Below the pieces are notes generated by a model that was not told where the DNA came from, did no database searches, and worked only from the letters and a program-made list of their open reading frames with translations. DNA of 64,000 nt from Rhodoblastus sp963748385. GTDB lineage: Bacteria > Pseudomonadota > Alphaproteobacteria > Rhizobiales > Beijerinckiaceae. The first letter of the stretch is position 1. Each line of letters opens with the position of its first letter. Position numbers and translations under genes: made by a program. Of this stretch, positions 35,813-45,900 are shown piece by piece. The DNA lies in contig CAVVIQ010000002.1 in the NCBI GenBank assembly GCA_963748385.1, positions 1 to 64,000 on the forward strand, read 5' to 3'.

Positions 35813-37180
35813 ATGGCTCACGACATTCTCATCGTCGACGATGAAGCCGACATCCGCGAACTCGTCTCCGGCATTCTGGAGGACGAGGGCTATTCGGCGC
35901 GCACCGCGCGCAATTCCGACGAGGCTCTGGCCGCGATCGAGGCGCGCCGCCCGCATCTCGTCTTCCTGGATATCTGGATGCAGGGCTCGAAGCTCGACGG
36001 GCTCCAATTGCTCGAGTCGATCAAGCGCCATCATGAAACCTTGCCCGTCGTGATGATTTCCGGCCATGGCACGATCGAGACGGCGGTCGCCGCCATCCGC
36101 CAGGGCGCCTATGACTTCATCGAAAAGCCGTTCAAGGCCGACCGGCTGGTGCTGGTGGCGGAGCGGGCTCTGGAAAACTCACGCCTGCGCCGCGAGGTCT
36201 CCGAACTCAAGGCGCGCTCGGCCGGCTCCAATACGCTGGTCGGCCATTCCCCGGCCCTGCTGCAGCTCAAGCAATTGATCGAGCGGGTCGCGCCGGCCAA
36301 TTCGCGCATCCTCATCACCGGCGCGCCCGGGGTCGGCAAGGAGCTGGCGGCGCGCGCCATCCATGAGGCGTCGAACCGCGCCAGCGGGCCCTTCGTGGTC
36401 ATCAACGCCGCCGCGATCGCCGCGGAAACCATGGAAATGGAGCTGTTCGGCGTGGAAGCGCGCGACGGCCGCCCGCGGAAAACCGGGGCGCTCGAAGAGG
36501 CGCATGGCGGCACGCTCTATATCGACGAAGTCGCCGACATGCCGCGCGACACCCAGGCCAAGATCCTGCGGGTGCTGGTCGATCAGAATTTCACCCGCGT
36601 CGACGGCGCGACCCGGGTTCATGTCGACGTGCGGGTGATTTCCTCCTCGGCGCGCGATCTGCCGCACGCCATTTCGGAGGGGGCGTTCCGCGAGGACCTT
36701 TTCCACCGGCTTTCGGTGGTGCCGGTGCGGGTGCCGACGCTCGCGGAGCGCCGGGAGGACATTCCGGGACTGATCGATTTCTTCATGGACCAGCTCGCCG
36801 CCAATTCCGGCCTGCCGCGCCGGAAAATCGCGGACGACGCCATGGCGGTGCTGCAATCCCACGACTGGCCTGGCAATATCCGCCAGCTGCGCAACAATGT
36901 CGAACGGCTGATGATCCTCGCGGGCGGCGAACCGGAGGCGGAGATCACCGCCGAAATGCTGCCGCGCGAGATCGGCGCGCTGGTGCCCTCGACCCCGGCC
37001 GGCTCGGGCGGCGAGAAACTCCTCAGCCTGCCCCTGCGTGACGCGCGCGAATTTTTCGAGCGCGAATATCTGGTGGCCCAGATCAACCGTTTCGGCGGCA
37101 ATATTTCGCGCACCGCCGAATTCATCGGCATGGAGCGCTCGGCCCTGCACCGGAAGCTGAAATCGCTGGAGATCGATTGA
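35813..37180 (+). CDS. ntrX: Response regulator NtrX-like, lacking the GAFTGA loop
   Basis: The 455-aa protein has a receiver domain with phospho-acceptor Asp53 (LVFLDIW), an AAA+ domain with Walker A GAPGVGKEL and Walker B-like TLYIDEVADMP, and a C-terminal Fis-type helix-turn-helix (NISRTAEFIGMERSALHRKL). Where sigma-54 activators carry GAFTGA, the sequence reads ELFGVEARDGRPRKTGALEE, so the loop that engages sigma-54 is missing. Loss of this loop has been described for alphaproteobacterial NtrX proteins, which suggests action without sigma-54. It is cotranscribed with ntrY; the usual ntrBC neighbours are not in the window. Confidence 0.93.
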   Translation: MAHDILIVDDEADIRELVSGILEDEGYSARTARNSDEALAAIEARRPHLVFLDIWMQGSKLDGLQLLESIKRHHETLPVVMISGHGTIETAVAAIRQGAYDFIEKPFKADRLVLVAERALENSRLRREVSELKARSAGSNTLVGHSPALLQLKQLIERVAPANSRILITGAPGVGKELAARAIHEASNRASGPFVVINAAAIAAETMEMELFGVEARDGRPRKTGALEEAHGGTLYIDEVADMPRDTQAKILRVLVDQNFTRVDGATRVHVDVRVISSSARDLPHAISEGAFREDLFHRLSVVPVRVPTLAERREDIPGLIDFFMDQLAANSGLPRRKIADDAMAVLQSHDWPGNIRQLRNNVERLMILAGGEPEAEITAEMLPREIGALVPSTPAGSGGEKLLSLPLRDAREFFEREYLVAQINRFGGNISRTAEFIGMERSALHRKLKSLEID

Positions 37181-37279
37181 GGCCGGGGATCGCCGCCACG
37201 GCCCGCCATGGCGCACGCGACGATATGGACATGATGCGCCGTCCTTGCGCCGCGGCGCTAGAAGCGTCCTGACCGGAGG

Positions 37280-37687
37280 CTATTCCGCGGCCTTTACGAC
37301 GGTGCCGAGAGCGATGGCGCAAAGGGTTTCGGCGCCTTCGTTGACCGCATAAATCTCTGATTGGCAGACTGCCTGACGCTTGCCTACGCCCTTCGCGGTC
37401 GCCCGCGCGACGAGATGGGAGCCGATCGCTGGCCGCAGGTAATTGATCTTGTACTCCGCGGTGAGCGCGTTCCCCCGCAAGGCCAGTCCGCCGGCGAACG
37501 TGATCGAGTTGTCGGCAAGGTAGCTGATGACTCCGCCATGCACGAAACCGTGTTGCTGCTTGTGCGCGTCGACGATGCGCAGGCGCAGCTCGACGCCGTT
37601 CGCGTCGACCCTGGCCAACTCGGCCCCGATATGCTGACTGAAAGGCTGCGCGGCGAAGATCTGACGCGCAATTTCGAGGATGTCCAT
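37280..37687 (-). CDS. PaaI-family hotdog thioesterase
   Basis: Hotdog thioesterases hydrolyse acyl-CoA esters in the cytoplasm. The ATG at 37687 gives 135 aa starting MDILEIARQIFAAQPFSQHI. The family signature HGGVISYLADNS and the later TAEYKINYLRPA strand are clear. The substrate (phenylacetyl-CoA, hydroxybenzoyl-CoA or medium-chain acyl-CoA) cannot be assigned. It converges with ntrX and stands alone. Confidence 0.85.
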   Translation of the reverse strand: MDILEIARQIFAAQPFSQHIGAELARVDANGVELRLRIVDAHKQQHGFVHGGVISYLADNSITFAGGLALRGNALTAEYKINYLRPAIGSHLVARATAKGVGKRQAVCQSEIYAVNEGAETLCAIALGTVVKAAE

Positions 37688-37999
37688 TGTCTGCGCTCCC
37701 CTCAAGAAGTCGGTATGCCTTCTCCGTGAGCTGTAAAGGAATTTGGCCGCCGCCGTAAGTTTTGGGAAACCGCGATACAGGGGTCAGGCTAGAATGACAG
37801 GACAAGAATTCCCCAGTTCGAAGATCGCGAAGCCGCGTGACGCGCGCGATAGGCGGCGTTTTCCGACAAGAATTCGCGGTTCTGGCTTGTTCCATTGTCC
37901 ACGCCCCGAGCGGCGCGGACCATTCGTCTGGTCCGTTTTGCCCTTGCCTCGTCGTTCCGACTGTGAAACGACGCCCTTCTTCTCTTTTTCAGGGCCGCC
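37688..37999. other. 312-bp intergenic region
   Basis: This divergent region lies between the thioesterase and rsmB. It should hold both promoters. Short open frames here have no features of real proteins, and I recognise no operator or RNA structure. Confidence 0.4.
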
Positions 38000-39298
38000 A
38001 TGCATCCCTCCGCCCGGATCGCCGCCGCGATCGAAGTTCTGGACGATCTCGAAACGCGCCGCCGGCCCGCCGCCGACGCGCTGAAGGATTGGGGCCTCGC
38101 CCGTCGTTTCGCGGGGTCGAAGGACCGTTCGGCCATCGCCTCGCTGGTCTATGACGCCCTGCGCCGCCGCGCCTCGGCGCGCTGGATGATGAAGGCGGAG
38201 ACGCCCCGCGCGGAAATGATCGGCGCGCTCCATCTCGCCCGGGGCCTCGACGCCGCCGGGATCGCGGCGGCTTTCTCCGGCGAGGGCCATGCGCCGCCGC
38301 CGCTGAATGAAGCCGAGCAGGCCGCGCTGGCGGCGCCCGATTTTTCCGGCGCGCCGATCTGGGTCATGGGCGATTTTCCCGAATGGCTCGCGCCCCATCT
38401 CGCTCGCGCCTTCGGCGAAAGGGCGGCGCAGGAGGGCAGGGCGCTCGCCGCCCGCGCGCCGCTCGACCTGCGCGTCAATGCGCTCAAGACGACGCGCGAA
38501 AAAGCGCTGGAGGAACTCGCGCATCTGGGCGCGCAGGCCTGTCGTCACGCGCCGCTTGGCCTGCGCATCCAGCAAGGGCGGGAGGGACGGGCGCCGGCCT
38601 TGTCCGGCGAGCCGGCTTTTGCGCGCGGCATGGTTGAAATTCAGGACGAGGGCTCGCAGATCGCGGCGAAAATCGCCCGCGCCCGTCCGGGCGAGCAGGT
38701 ACTCGACCTTTGCGCCGGCGGCGGCGGCAAGAGCCTCGCCATGGCGGGCGACATGGACAATCGCGGCCAGATCTACGCCACCGATTCCGACGGCAGGCGC
38801 CTGACGCCGATTCTTCCCCGCCTTGAGCGCGCGGGCGCGCGCAACGTCCAGGTCCGGGCGCCGCGCGGCCCGAAAAACGATCCGGTCGGCGATCTCGCCG
38901 GCGCCTGCGATCTCGTGCTGGTGGACGCGCCCTGCACCGGAACCGGAACCTGGCGGCGCAACCCCGACGCCAAATGGCGCATCCGCCCCGGCGCGCTCGA
39001 ACAAAGGATGAAGGCGCAAGACGAAGCGCTCGCCCGCGCGGAAAAATATGTGAAGCCGGGCGGCCGGCTGGTCTATGTCACCTGTTCGCTGCTAGCTGAG
39101 GAAAACGAGGATCGGATCGCCGCCTTCCTCGCCGCGCATCCCGGTTTTTCCGTCGAGCCGGCGGCGGAAAGCCTTTTTCAAGCGGGTCTTGCCGGGCTCG
39201 ACGACGCCGTCTCGCCCCACGGGCCGGGCCTGCGCCTGACTCCGGCGCGCCACGACACCGACGGTTTTTACGCCGTTGTCCTGCGCCGCGCCGGCTGA
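38000..39298 (+). CDS. 16S rRNA m5C methyltransferase, RsmB/NOP2 family
   Basis: The enzyme methylates cytosine in RNA using S-adenosylmethionine. The 432-aa protein has an N-terminal NusB-like helical region (IAAAIEVLDDLETRRRPAAD), the SAM-binding motif VLDLCAGGGGKSLAMA, the DAPCTGTGTWRRNPD motif with its release cysteine, and the catalytic cysteine in YVTCSLLAEENEDR. RsmB proper modifies C967 of 16S rRNA; close paralogues exist, so the exact site is not assured. The start ATG follows AGGG. A strong bidirectional hairpin follows the stop. Confidence 0.88.
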   Translation: MHPSARIAAAIEVLDDLETRRRPAADALKDWGLARRFAGSKDRSAIASLVYDALRRRASARWMMKAETPRAEMIGALHLARGLDAAGIAAAFSGEGHAPPPLNEAEQAALAAPDFSGAPIWVMGDFPEWLAPHLARAFGERAAQEGRALAARAPLDLRVNALKTTREKALEELAHLGAQACRHAPLGLRIQQGREGRAPALSGEPAFARGMVEIQDEGSQIAAKIARARPGEQVLDLCAGGGGKSLAMAGDMDNRGQIYATDSDGRRLTPILPRLERAGARNVQVRAPRGPKNDPVGDLAGACDLVLVDAPCTGTGTWRRNPDAKWRIRPGALEQRMKAQDEALARAEKYVKPGGRLVYVTCSLLAEENEDRIAAFLAAHPGFSVEPAAESLFQAGLAGLDDAVSPHGPGLRLTPARHDTDGFYAVVLRRAG

Positions 39299-39309
39299 CG
39301 CCGGCGGGC

Positions 39310-39342
39310 GCCCCTGCGTTCCGACGAGTCGGAAGCAGGGGC
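39310..39342. terminator. Strong hairpin between convergent genes
   Basis: GCCCCTGC(G)TTCCGA pairs with TCGGAAGCAGGGGC around a CGAG loop, a 14-bp stem with one bulged G. It lies between rsmB and the converging Aat-like gene and lacks a long T-run. A shared terminator or 3'-end stabiliser is likely. Confidence 0.6.
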
Positions 39343-39350
39343 CAAAGGTA

Positions 39351-40334
39351 TTACGCGCTTTTGGCGAAATCGCTGGCGAGGCGGGCCGGCCGGCGCAGGT
39401 CGTCGGAAAGCCGCCAGCGTCCGTTGCGTCCGCCGCCGGCGTTGGCGGCCAGCTCCTCGGCGAATGCGGCGCGGTTCATGCTGGCGCAGAGCAGCCTTCG
39501 GGCGAGCTGCGAATTCGCCTCGAAGGCGATCAGCGCGAAATTCCAGCGTCGCAGCTGGAAGGCGAGGGCGTTCACGCCGCGCGCCAGCGCCTCCTCGTCA
39601 TTGGCGAACAACCGCTCGACGATGAAAACGCGGCCAGCCGCGACCCCGATCAGGCCCGCGATCAGCCGGCCTTCGGCGTCGCGGACTTCGAGCGAGTGGG
39701 CGAAGCCGGCGTCAAACAGGTCGCCGAGCGCGACGTCGAGCGCGGGAGCGCCCCAGACGTCGCGGCCGGCTTTGGCGCTGGCGCGCAGAACTTCATCGAA
39801 AGATCGGTCGAGACCGATCTCCTCCGCCGCCGTGTCGGCGCCGGAAATCCCGCGCGGAAAATCCCAGGGGCGCAGGACGGCGCGGATCGCCGGCGACCAG
39901 AGGCTCGCAACGCCGAAGAAATTGCGCGGGCTCAGGCCGCGCGACATGGCCAGGATCAGATCGTCGGGCGCAAGCGATCCCGCCCGGCGGCAGAAGCCCA
40001 GGGGTCCTTGACCGCGCTGGGTCGTGGAGGGCGGAGCCTCGCCCGCCGCCCAATCGCGCGTCATATGGCCGAGCACCGCGACGGCGTCGGCGAAACGGCG
40101 TGGCGCGAGCCAATGGCGCAGGACGCCGAAATGGCGGCGCAGGGCGGCCGGAAGCTTCTCGCGAAGCGCCTCGCGGCGGGCCGCGCGCCGTTTCGCGCGC
40201 CCCTGCGCGGCTGGACTTTCCTCGCCGCCCTCGGCGAACAATTCCGCGATGCGGACCGCGCGCTGGTTGAGCGCCATTCGGGAAAGCTCGAAGAGGCGGG
40301 CGTTGTTCACTTTCAACTCCAGACGTAAGGCCAT
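39351..40334 (-). CDS. Leucyl/phenylalanyl-tRNA-protein transferase-like protein with N-terminal extension
   Basis: The C-terminal two thirds resemble Aat, which adds Leu or Phe to N-terminal Arg/Lys for N-degron proteolysis. Visible matches are the LWSPAIRAVL segment (Aat WSPDPR-AVL region), DLFDAGFAHSLEVRDAEG and GLIGVAAGRVFIVERLFAND, the counterpart of Aat's GLYGVA...GESMF. The 327-aa protein is about 100 residues longer than typical Aat because of a basic N-terminal region. The expected GESMF is altered to IVERLF, so activity may differ. A divergent GNAT-fold paralogue is the safest description. Confidence 0.5.
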   Translation of the reverse strand: MALRLELKVNNARLFELSRMALNQRAVRIAELFAEGGEESPAAQGRAKRRAARREALREKLPAALRRHFGVLRHWLAPRRFADAVAVLGHMTRDWAAGEAPPSTTQRGQGPLGFCRRAGSLAPDDLILAMSRGLSPRNFFGVASLWSPAIRAVLRPWDFPRGISGADTAAEEIGLDRSFDEVLRASAKAGRDVWGAPALDVALGDLFDAGFAHSLEVRDAEGRLIAGLIGVAAGRVFIVERLFANDEEALARGVNALAFQLRRWNFALIAFEANSQLARRLLCASMNRAAFAEELAANAGGGRNGRWRLSDDLRRPARLASDFAKSA

Positions 40335-40596
40335 GAAAAGCTTTCACATCCGGATTTCGGCTGGATTTGGAAAACCATTAAAATGCGCGGCAATGGATTC
40401 GGCCGCGCGAAGGCCGCCGCTTTTCAGGCCCGGCGCTCCTTGGCCTGCGCCGCCGAATCGGCGACAGTCGCGGCGGGGCGATCTTGCCAAAGGTCTTCTT
40501 TTGCGCGCATTTCAGGTCTATCCGCCGCCAGTCGCGCCACGGCGTTTCCACCGATTGCGAAGCAATATTGCGGAAACCGTATCAATAAGGGGCCTC

Positions 40597-41910
40597 ATGT
40601 CTCATTTCCTGAGCCTTTTCGCGAGAACCGGCGAAGGGACGGGCGGGGCCGAGCCGGGCGCCGCGCCCTTCGGCGCCTATGAGCGCATGCTGGCCTTGCG
40701 CTACATGCGCTCGCGCCGGAGCCGCTGGCTGCCGTCGGCGATCGCCGGGCTCTCCGTCACCGGCATCACGGTCGGGGTGATGGCCCTGATCGTCGTCATG
40801 TCGGTCATGAACGGCATGCGCGACGAGATGATTTCCAAGCTGATCGGCGTCAACGGCCATATTTTCATCCAGCCGATCGACACGCCCCTGACCGATTACC
40901 GCGAAGTCACGGACGATCTGAAAAAAGTTCCCGGCGTCACCTTCGCCTTTCCCATGATCGAGAACGCGGCCGGCGTTTCCTCGCAGCAGCAGCAGTCCGG
41001 CGCCCTGGTTCGCGGCGTCGCGGAGGCCGACCTCAAGCGCCTGCCCGGGGTCGAGGGCAATGTCCGGCAGGGGACGCTCGACCGTTTCGACGACGACCCC
41101 GGGCTGGCGATCGGCGAGAAGCTGGCCGAGACCCTCGGCGTGCAGGTCGGCGACAAGGTGTCGCTCCTCACCGCCAAGGGGGACCAGACGCCCTTCGGCG
41201 TCACGCCCCGCCTCAAGTCCTATCCGGTCAAGGCGATCTACGAGTCCGGCCTCTACGATTTCGACCAGCTCATCGTCTTCATGCCGCTGTCCGAGGCGCA
41301 GCTCTTTTTCAACCGCCCCGGCGAGGCCAATCTCATCGAGGGTTTCGTCCGCAATCCCGACAAGGTCGACGAGGTCCGCGCGCGGATCGTCCAGTCCATC
41401 GCGCGCCCGATCATGCTGACCGATTGGCGCCAGCGCTCCAAGACCTTCTTCGACGTGCTCAAGGTCGAGAGCGACTCGATCTTCCTGATCCTTTCGATCA
41501 TCGTCGCGGTGGCCTCGCTCCTGATCGTTCAGGGCCTGATCCTGCTGGTCAAGGACAAGAGCCGCGATATCGCCATCCTGCGCACCATGGGGGCGACGCG
41601 CGGCTCCATCCTGCGGGTGTTCATCCTCACCGGCCTGTCGATCGGGGCCACGGGCGCGGTTCTCGGGACGGCGCTCGGCGTTCCGCTGGCCCTGCAGCTC
41701 GACAACATCCGGAATTTCCTCAACAGGACGTTCGACCTCAACCTGTTTCCGGCCAGCATATATCACCTCTCGCAGCTGCCATCCTCGCTTGATCCCCATG
41801 AGGTCGGCGGCATCGCCCTGCTGACCCTGTGCCTGGCTTTCCTCGCCACGCTCTATCCGGCGTGGCGCGCCGCGCGGCTCGATCCGGTGGAGGCCCTGCG
41901 CCATGAATGA
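40597..41910 (+). CDS. lolC: Lipoprotein-releasing system permease LolC/LolE
   Basis: This is the membrane subunit of the LolCDE ABC transporter that releases lipoproteins from the inner membrane to LolA. The ATG at 40597 behind AAGGGG gives 437 aa; the frame stays open far upstream but that part is a shadow. One N-terminal membrane segment (SAIAGLSVTGITVGVMALIV), a large periplasmic domain, and three C-terminal FtsX-type segments (SIIVAVASLLIVQGLILLV, GLSIGATGAVLGTALGVPL, GGIALLTLCLAFLATLYPA) are seen. Many alphaproteobacteria use one LolC/E-type subunit. It overlaps lolD by eight bases. Confidence 0.93.
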   Translation: MSHFLSLFARTGEGTGGAEPGAAPFGAYERMLALRYMRSRRSRWLPSAIAGLSVTGITVGVMALIVVMSVMNGMRDEMISKLIGVNGHIFIQPIDTPLTDYREVTDDLKKVPGVTFAFPMIENAAGVSSQQQQSGALVRGVAEADLKRLPGVEGNVRQGTLDRFDDDPGLAIGEKLAETLGVQVGDKVSLLTAKGDQTPFGVTPRLKSYPVKAIYESGLYDFDQLIVFMPLSEAQLFFNRPGEANLIEGFVRNPDKVDEVRARIVQSIARPIMLTDWRQRSKTFFDVLKVESDSIFLILSIIVAVASLLIVQGLILLVKDKSRDIAILRTMGATRGSILRVFILTGLSIGATGAVLGTALGVPLALQLDNIRNFLNRTFDLNLFPASIYHLSQLPSSLDPHEVGGIALLTLCLAFLATLYPAWRAARLDPVEALRHE

Positions 41911-42679
41911 GACCGCACGGCCGACGCTGAGACTGACGGGAATCGCGCGGCGCTACCGCGAGGGCGACGGCTTTCTCGAAATCCTGCGCGGGGCCGACGC
42001 CGAACTGTGGCCGCATCAGGCCGCCGCTTTGGTCGCGCCCTCGGGCGCGGGAAAATCGACCCTGCTCCACATCGCCGGACTGCTGGAGCGCCCGGACGGC
42101 GGCGAGGTCGAGATCGAGGGCGCGCCGACGTCGAGTCTTTCCGACGCGCGGCGCACCGCCTTGCGCCGGAACCGCATCGGCTTCGTCTATCAGTTTCACC
42201 ATCTGCTGCCGGAATTCACCGCGGTGGAAAATGTGATGACGCCGCAGATGATCGCCGGCCTGTCCCGCCAGGAGGCGCGGCGGCGCGCGCTGGAGCTGCT
42301 CGATTACTTGGGCCTGGCGGCGCGGGCCAATCACCGGCCCTCGGAAATGTCGGGCGGCGAACAGCAAAGGGTGGCGATCGCCCGCGCCGTCGCCAACGCC
42401 CCGGCCTTGCTGCTTGCCGACGAACCGACCGGCAATCTCGACCCGGAAACCGCCGATCGCGTCTTCGCGGCGCTGATGTCGCTGGTGCGCGCCACCGGCC
42501 TGTCGGCGTTGATCGCGACCCACAATCTCGATCTGGCCGCGCGCATGGATCGTCGCCTTACCCTGCGTAATGGACGCGTGGTTGAAATGACGCGCGTCGC
42601 AACCGGAAGCGGCGCCTCGGTTCGCGCCGAATGGGCGCAAATAAATCTTGACGGTGACGAAAGGCCTGAAACGCCTTGA
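41903..42679 (+). CDS. lolD: Lipoprotein-releasing system ATPase LolD
   Basis: LolD powers lipoprotein release. The 258-aa protein shows Walker A APSGAGKSTLLH, the Q-loop region GFVYQFHHLLPEFTAVENV with the LolD-type FHHLLPEF, the signature MSGGEQQRVAIARAV and Walker B LLLADEPTGNLD, with the switch His in IATHNLD. It overlaps lolC and ends 286 bp before dnaE. The lolC-lolD-dnaE order is common in alphaproteobacteria. Confidence 0.95.
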   Translation: MNETARPTLRLTGIARRYREGDGFLEILRGADAELWPHQAAALVAPSGAGKSTLLHIAGLLERPDGGEVEIEGAPTSSLSDARRTALRRNRIGFVYQFHHLLPEFTAVENVMTPQMIAGLSRQEARRRALELLDYLGLAARANHRPSEMSGGEQQRVAIARAVANAPALLLADEPTGNLDPETADRVFAALMSLVRATGLSALIATHNLDLAARMDRRLTLRNGRVVEMTRVATGSGASVRAEWAQINLDGDERPETP

Positions 42680-42712
42680 TTTCGCCACAAGATCGAATTC
42701 CCGCTCGATGAG

Positions 42713-42874
42713 TTATCCACAGGATCGCCGGAAGGTTATCCACAGGGCGCCATTCGATAAGTGCTTGTATTTTTGGCGCCGAGACGTCGGCGGCGGAAAT
42801 TATTTTTGCATCTGGCGACACGGAAACAAACCAGGAAGATAAAGTGAACATTGCGAGCTATCGACTTGTCCACA
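42713..42874 (+). promoter_or_regulatory. Three DnaA-box-like sequences upstream of dnaE
   Basis: TTATCCACA, the perfect strong DnaA box, occurs at 42713-42721 and 42736-42744, 14 bp apart on the same strand; TTGTCCACA occurs at 42866-42874. The DNA between them is AT-rich for this genome (for example GTGCTTGTATTTTTGG and GAAATTATTTTTGCATC). The placement in the 286-bp lolD-dnaE gap suggests DnaA control of dnaE transcription, or a DnaA-titrating or origin-like site. The boxes are seen directly and the role is inferred. Confidence 0.6.
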
Positions 42875-42965
42875 ATCTTTTCATAATCAAGGCGGATTCC
42901 GGGCGGTATCTTTTCGTCCCGCGGCGGCATTATCGCCATGCGAGCGCGGGCGCGGGAGACGGACA

Positions 42966-45900
42966 TTGGTCGAACGGGTGATGGAAAAGGTCGGCTTCGT
43001 CCATCTTCATGTCCATACCGCCTTTTCCCTGCGCGAAGGCGCGATCGGCGTCGGGAAACTGCTGAAGCTCGCGCTCGCCGACAGCCAGCCGGCGGTTGCG
43101 GTCACCGACGGCAACAATCTGTTCGGGGCGCTGGAAATCTCGGAAAAATTCGCCAAGGAGGGCGTCCAGCCGATTGTCGGTTGCCAGCTCACGGTCGATT
43201 TCGACGACGCGGAAAAATTCAGCGCGCGAGGAGAGTTGCTCGCCGCCGACGCGGGCCGGGGCGATATCGTGCTGCTGGCGCAAAACGAGCGGGGCTACGC
43301 CAATCTCATGCGGCTGGTCTCGCGAGCCTGGCTGGGGGTCGGGCAGGGCGATTCCCCCCATGTGGGCCTGGCGCAGCTCGCCGAGGCCGCCGAAGGGCTG
43401 ATCGCCTTGAGCGGCGGGCCGACCGGACCGCTCGACCGCGCCTTTCTCGCCGACAGGCCCGAGGCCGCGCGAGACCGGCTCGCCGCCCTCGCGCCCTTTT
43501 TCCCGAATCGCTTTTACGTCGAAATCCAGCGGCACGGGCTGGAAAGCGAGCAGAAGGTCGAGCCCTCTCTGCTCGACCTCGCTTATGGCGGCGGCCTGCC
43601 CCTGGTGGCGACCAACGAGCCTTTTTTCGCAGAGGCCGCGGATTACGACGCCCATGACGCGCTGATGTGCATCGCCGACGGCGCATTTGTCAGCCAGGAC
43701 GACCGGCGCAAGCTCACGCCGGAGCATCGATTCAAGACCCGCGCCGAAATGGTCGCGCTTTTCGCCGACCTGCCCGAGGCGGTCCGCAACAGCGTCGAGA
43801 TCGCGCTACGCTGCTCTTACCGGCCGCGCACGCGAAAACCGATCCTGCCCAGTTTCGCGGAACGAGCCGATGAAGCGGCGGAATTGCGCGCCCAAGCCGA
43901 AAAGGGCCTCGCCGCCCGGCTCGTCGCCCATGGCCCCGCGCCCGGACACACCGAGGAGGATTACCGGAAAAGGCTCGAATTCGAACTCTCGATCATCGAG
44001 AAGATGAAATTCCCGGGCTATTTCCTGATCGTGTCCGACTTCATCAAATGGGCCAAGGGTCATGGCGTTCCGGTCGGGCCGGGGCGAGGCTCGGGCGCGG
44101 GCTCGCTGGTCGCCTACGCCTTGACCATCACCGATCTCGATCCGATCCGCTTCTCGCTGCTCTTCGAACGCTTCTTGAACCCCGAGCGCGTGTCGATGCC
44201 GGATTTCGATATCGATTTCTGCCAGACCCGCCGCGACGAGGTCATCGCCTATGTCCGCGAGCGCTACGGCGAGGATCGGGTGGCGCAGATCATCACTTTC
44301 GGCTCGTTTTTGGCGCGCGGCGTGCTGCGCAATGTCGGGCGGGTCCTGGAAATGCCGCTTGGCCTCGTCGACAAGCTCGCCAAGCTGGTGCCGCAGAACC
44401 CGGCCGCGCCGGTGTCGCTGAAACAGGCGATCGACACCGAGCCCCGCCTGCAGGAGGCCGCGCAGAACGATTTGCGGGTGCGGCGGATGCTCGAAATCGC
44501 CCAGAAACTCGAAGGGCTCTATTCCAACGCCTCGACCCACGCGGCGGGCGTGGTCATCGGCGACCGGCCGCTCGACCAACTGGTGCCGCTCTATCGCGAT
44601 CCCAAATCCGACATGCCGGCGACCCAGTTCAACATGAAATGGGTCGAGCAGGCCGGTCTGGTGAAATTCGATTTCTTGGGCCTTAAAACCCTGACCACGC
44701 TTTCGACCTGCGTCGCGCTGCTGAAACAGCGCGGAATCGAGGTCGATCTCTCGACCATCCCGCTCGACGACAGGAAAACATACGACATGCTGGGACGCGG
44801 CGAGACGGTCGGGGTGTTCCAGCTGGAAAGCGCAGGGATGCGCAAGGCCCTCGCCGAAATGCGCGCCGACCGCTTCGAAGACATCATCGCGCTGGTCGCC
44901 CTCTACCGCCCCGGCCCGATGGCCAATATCCCGACCTATTGCGCGGTGAAGCACGGCGAGGAGGACGCCGACTACCTGCATCCCAAGATCGAAACCGTGC
45001 TGAAGGAGACTTTTGGGGTCATCATCTACCAGGAACAGGTGATGCAGATCGCCCAGATTCTTTCAGGCTATTCGCTAGGCGAGGCGGACATGCTGCGACG
45101 CGCGATGGGGAAAAAAATCAAGGCGGAGATGGACCACCAGCGCGCCCGATTCGTCGATGGCGCGGTGGAGCGCGGGCTGGGAAAGGCCAAGGCCGACGAA
45201 ATCTTCGACCTGCTCGCCAAATTCGCCGATTACGGCTTCAACAAGAGCCATGCGGCGGCCTATGCGCTGGTCGCTTACCAGACCGCCTGGTGCAAGGCCA
45301 ATTACCCGGTCGAGTTCCTCGCCGCCTCGATGACGCTGGACAAGAGCAACACCGACAAACTGGCGGAATTCCGCAACGAGGCGACGCGGCTCGGCGTCCG
45401 GGTCGAGCCGCCCTCCATCAACCGCTCGGGCGTCGATTTCGAGGTTCATCGCGAGCCCTCCGGCGAACTCGCGATCCGCTACGCGCTTTCGGCGGTGAAG
45501 GGGGTGGGCGAGGGCCAGGCCGAGGCTCTGGTGAAGGCGCGCGGCGCAAAAAGGTTCCGCGATCTGTCCGATCTCGCCGCCCGGCTCAATCCGCGCGAAG
45601 TCAACAAGAAGGTGCTGGAGGCTTTGGCGGCGGCGGGCGGCTTCGACGAACTGGAGCGCGACCGCGCCAGGGTTTTTGCCGCGGTCGAGCCGATTCTGGC
45701 GCTCGCCAACCGTGCGCAGGAGGAAAGCCAGCTCGGCCAGACCGCGCTTTTCGGCGCCGCCGAGCCCGAGGCCCTGCGCCTGACCAATTACGAGAACTGG
45801 TCGGCGGAGGAGCGGCTGCGCCGCGAATTCGAGGCGATCGGCTTCTTCATTTCCGGCCACCCGCTCGACGCATATCAGAATGTGATGAAAAGGCTGCGGG

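Noticed and set aside
40335..40596. Extension of lolC upstream to 40024
   Set aside because: The frame is open but overlaps the Aat-like gene antisense and lacks any LolC-like sequence before the ATG at 40597 with its AAGGGG site.
42680..42965. Chromosomal replication origin
   Set aside because: Only three DnaA-like boxes were seen and no typical origin neighbours (dnaA, parAB, gidA, hemE) are present. It is kept as a regulatory candidate, not called an origin.
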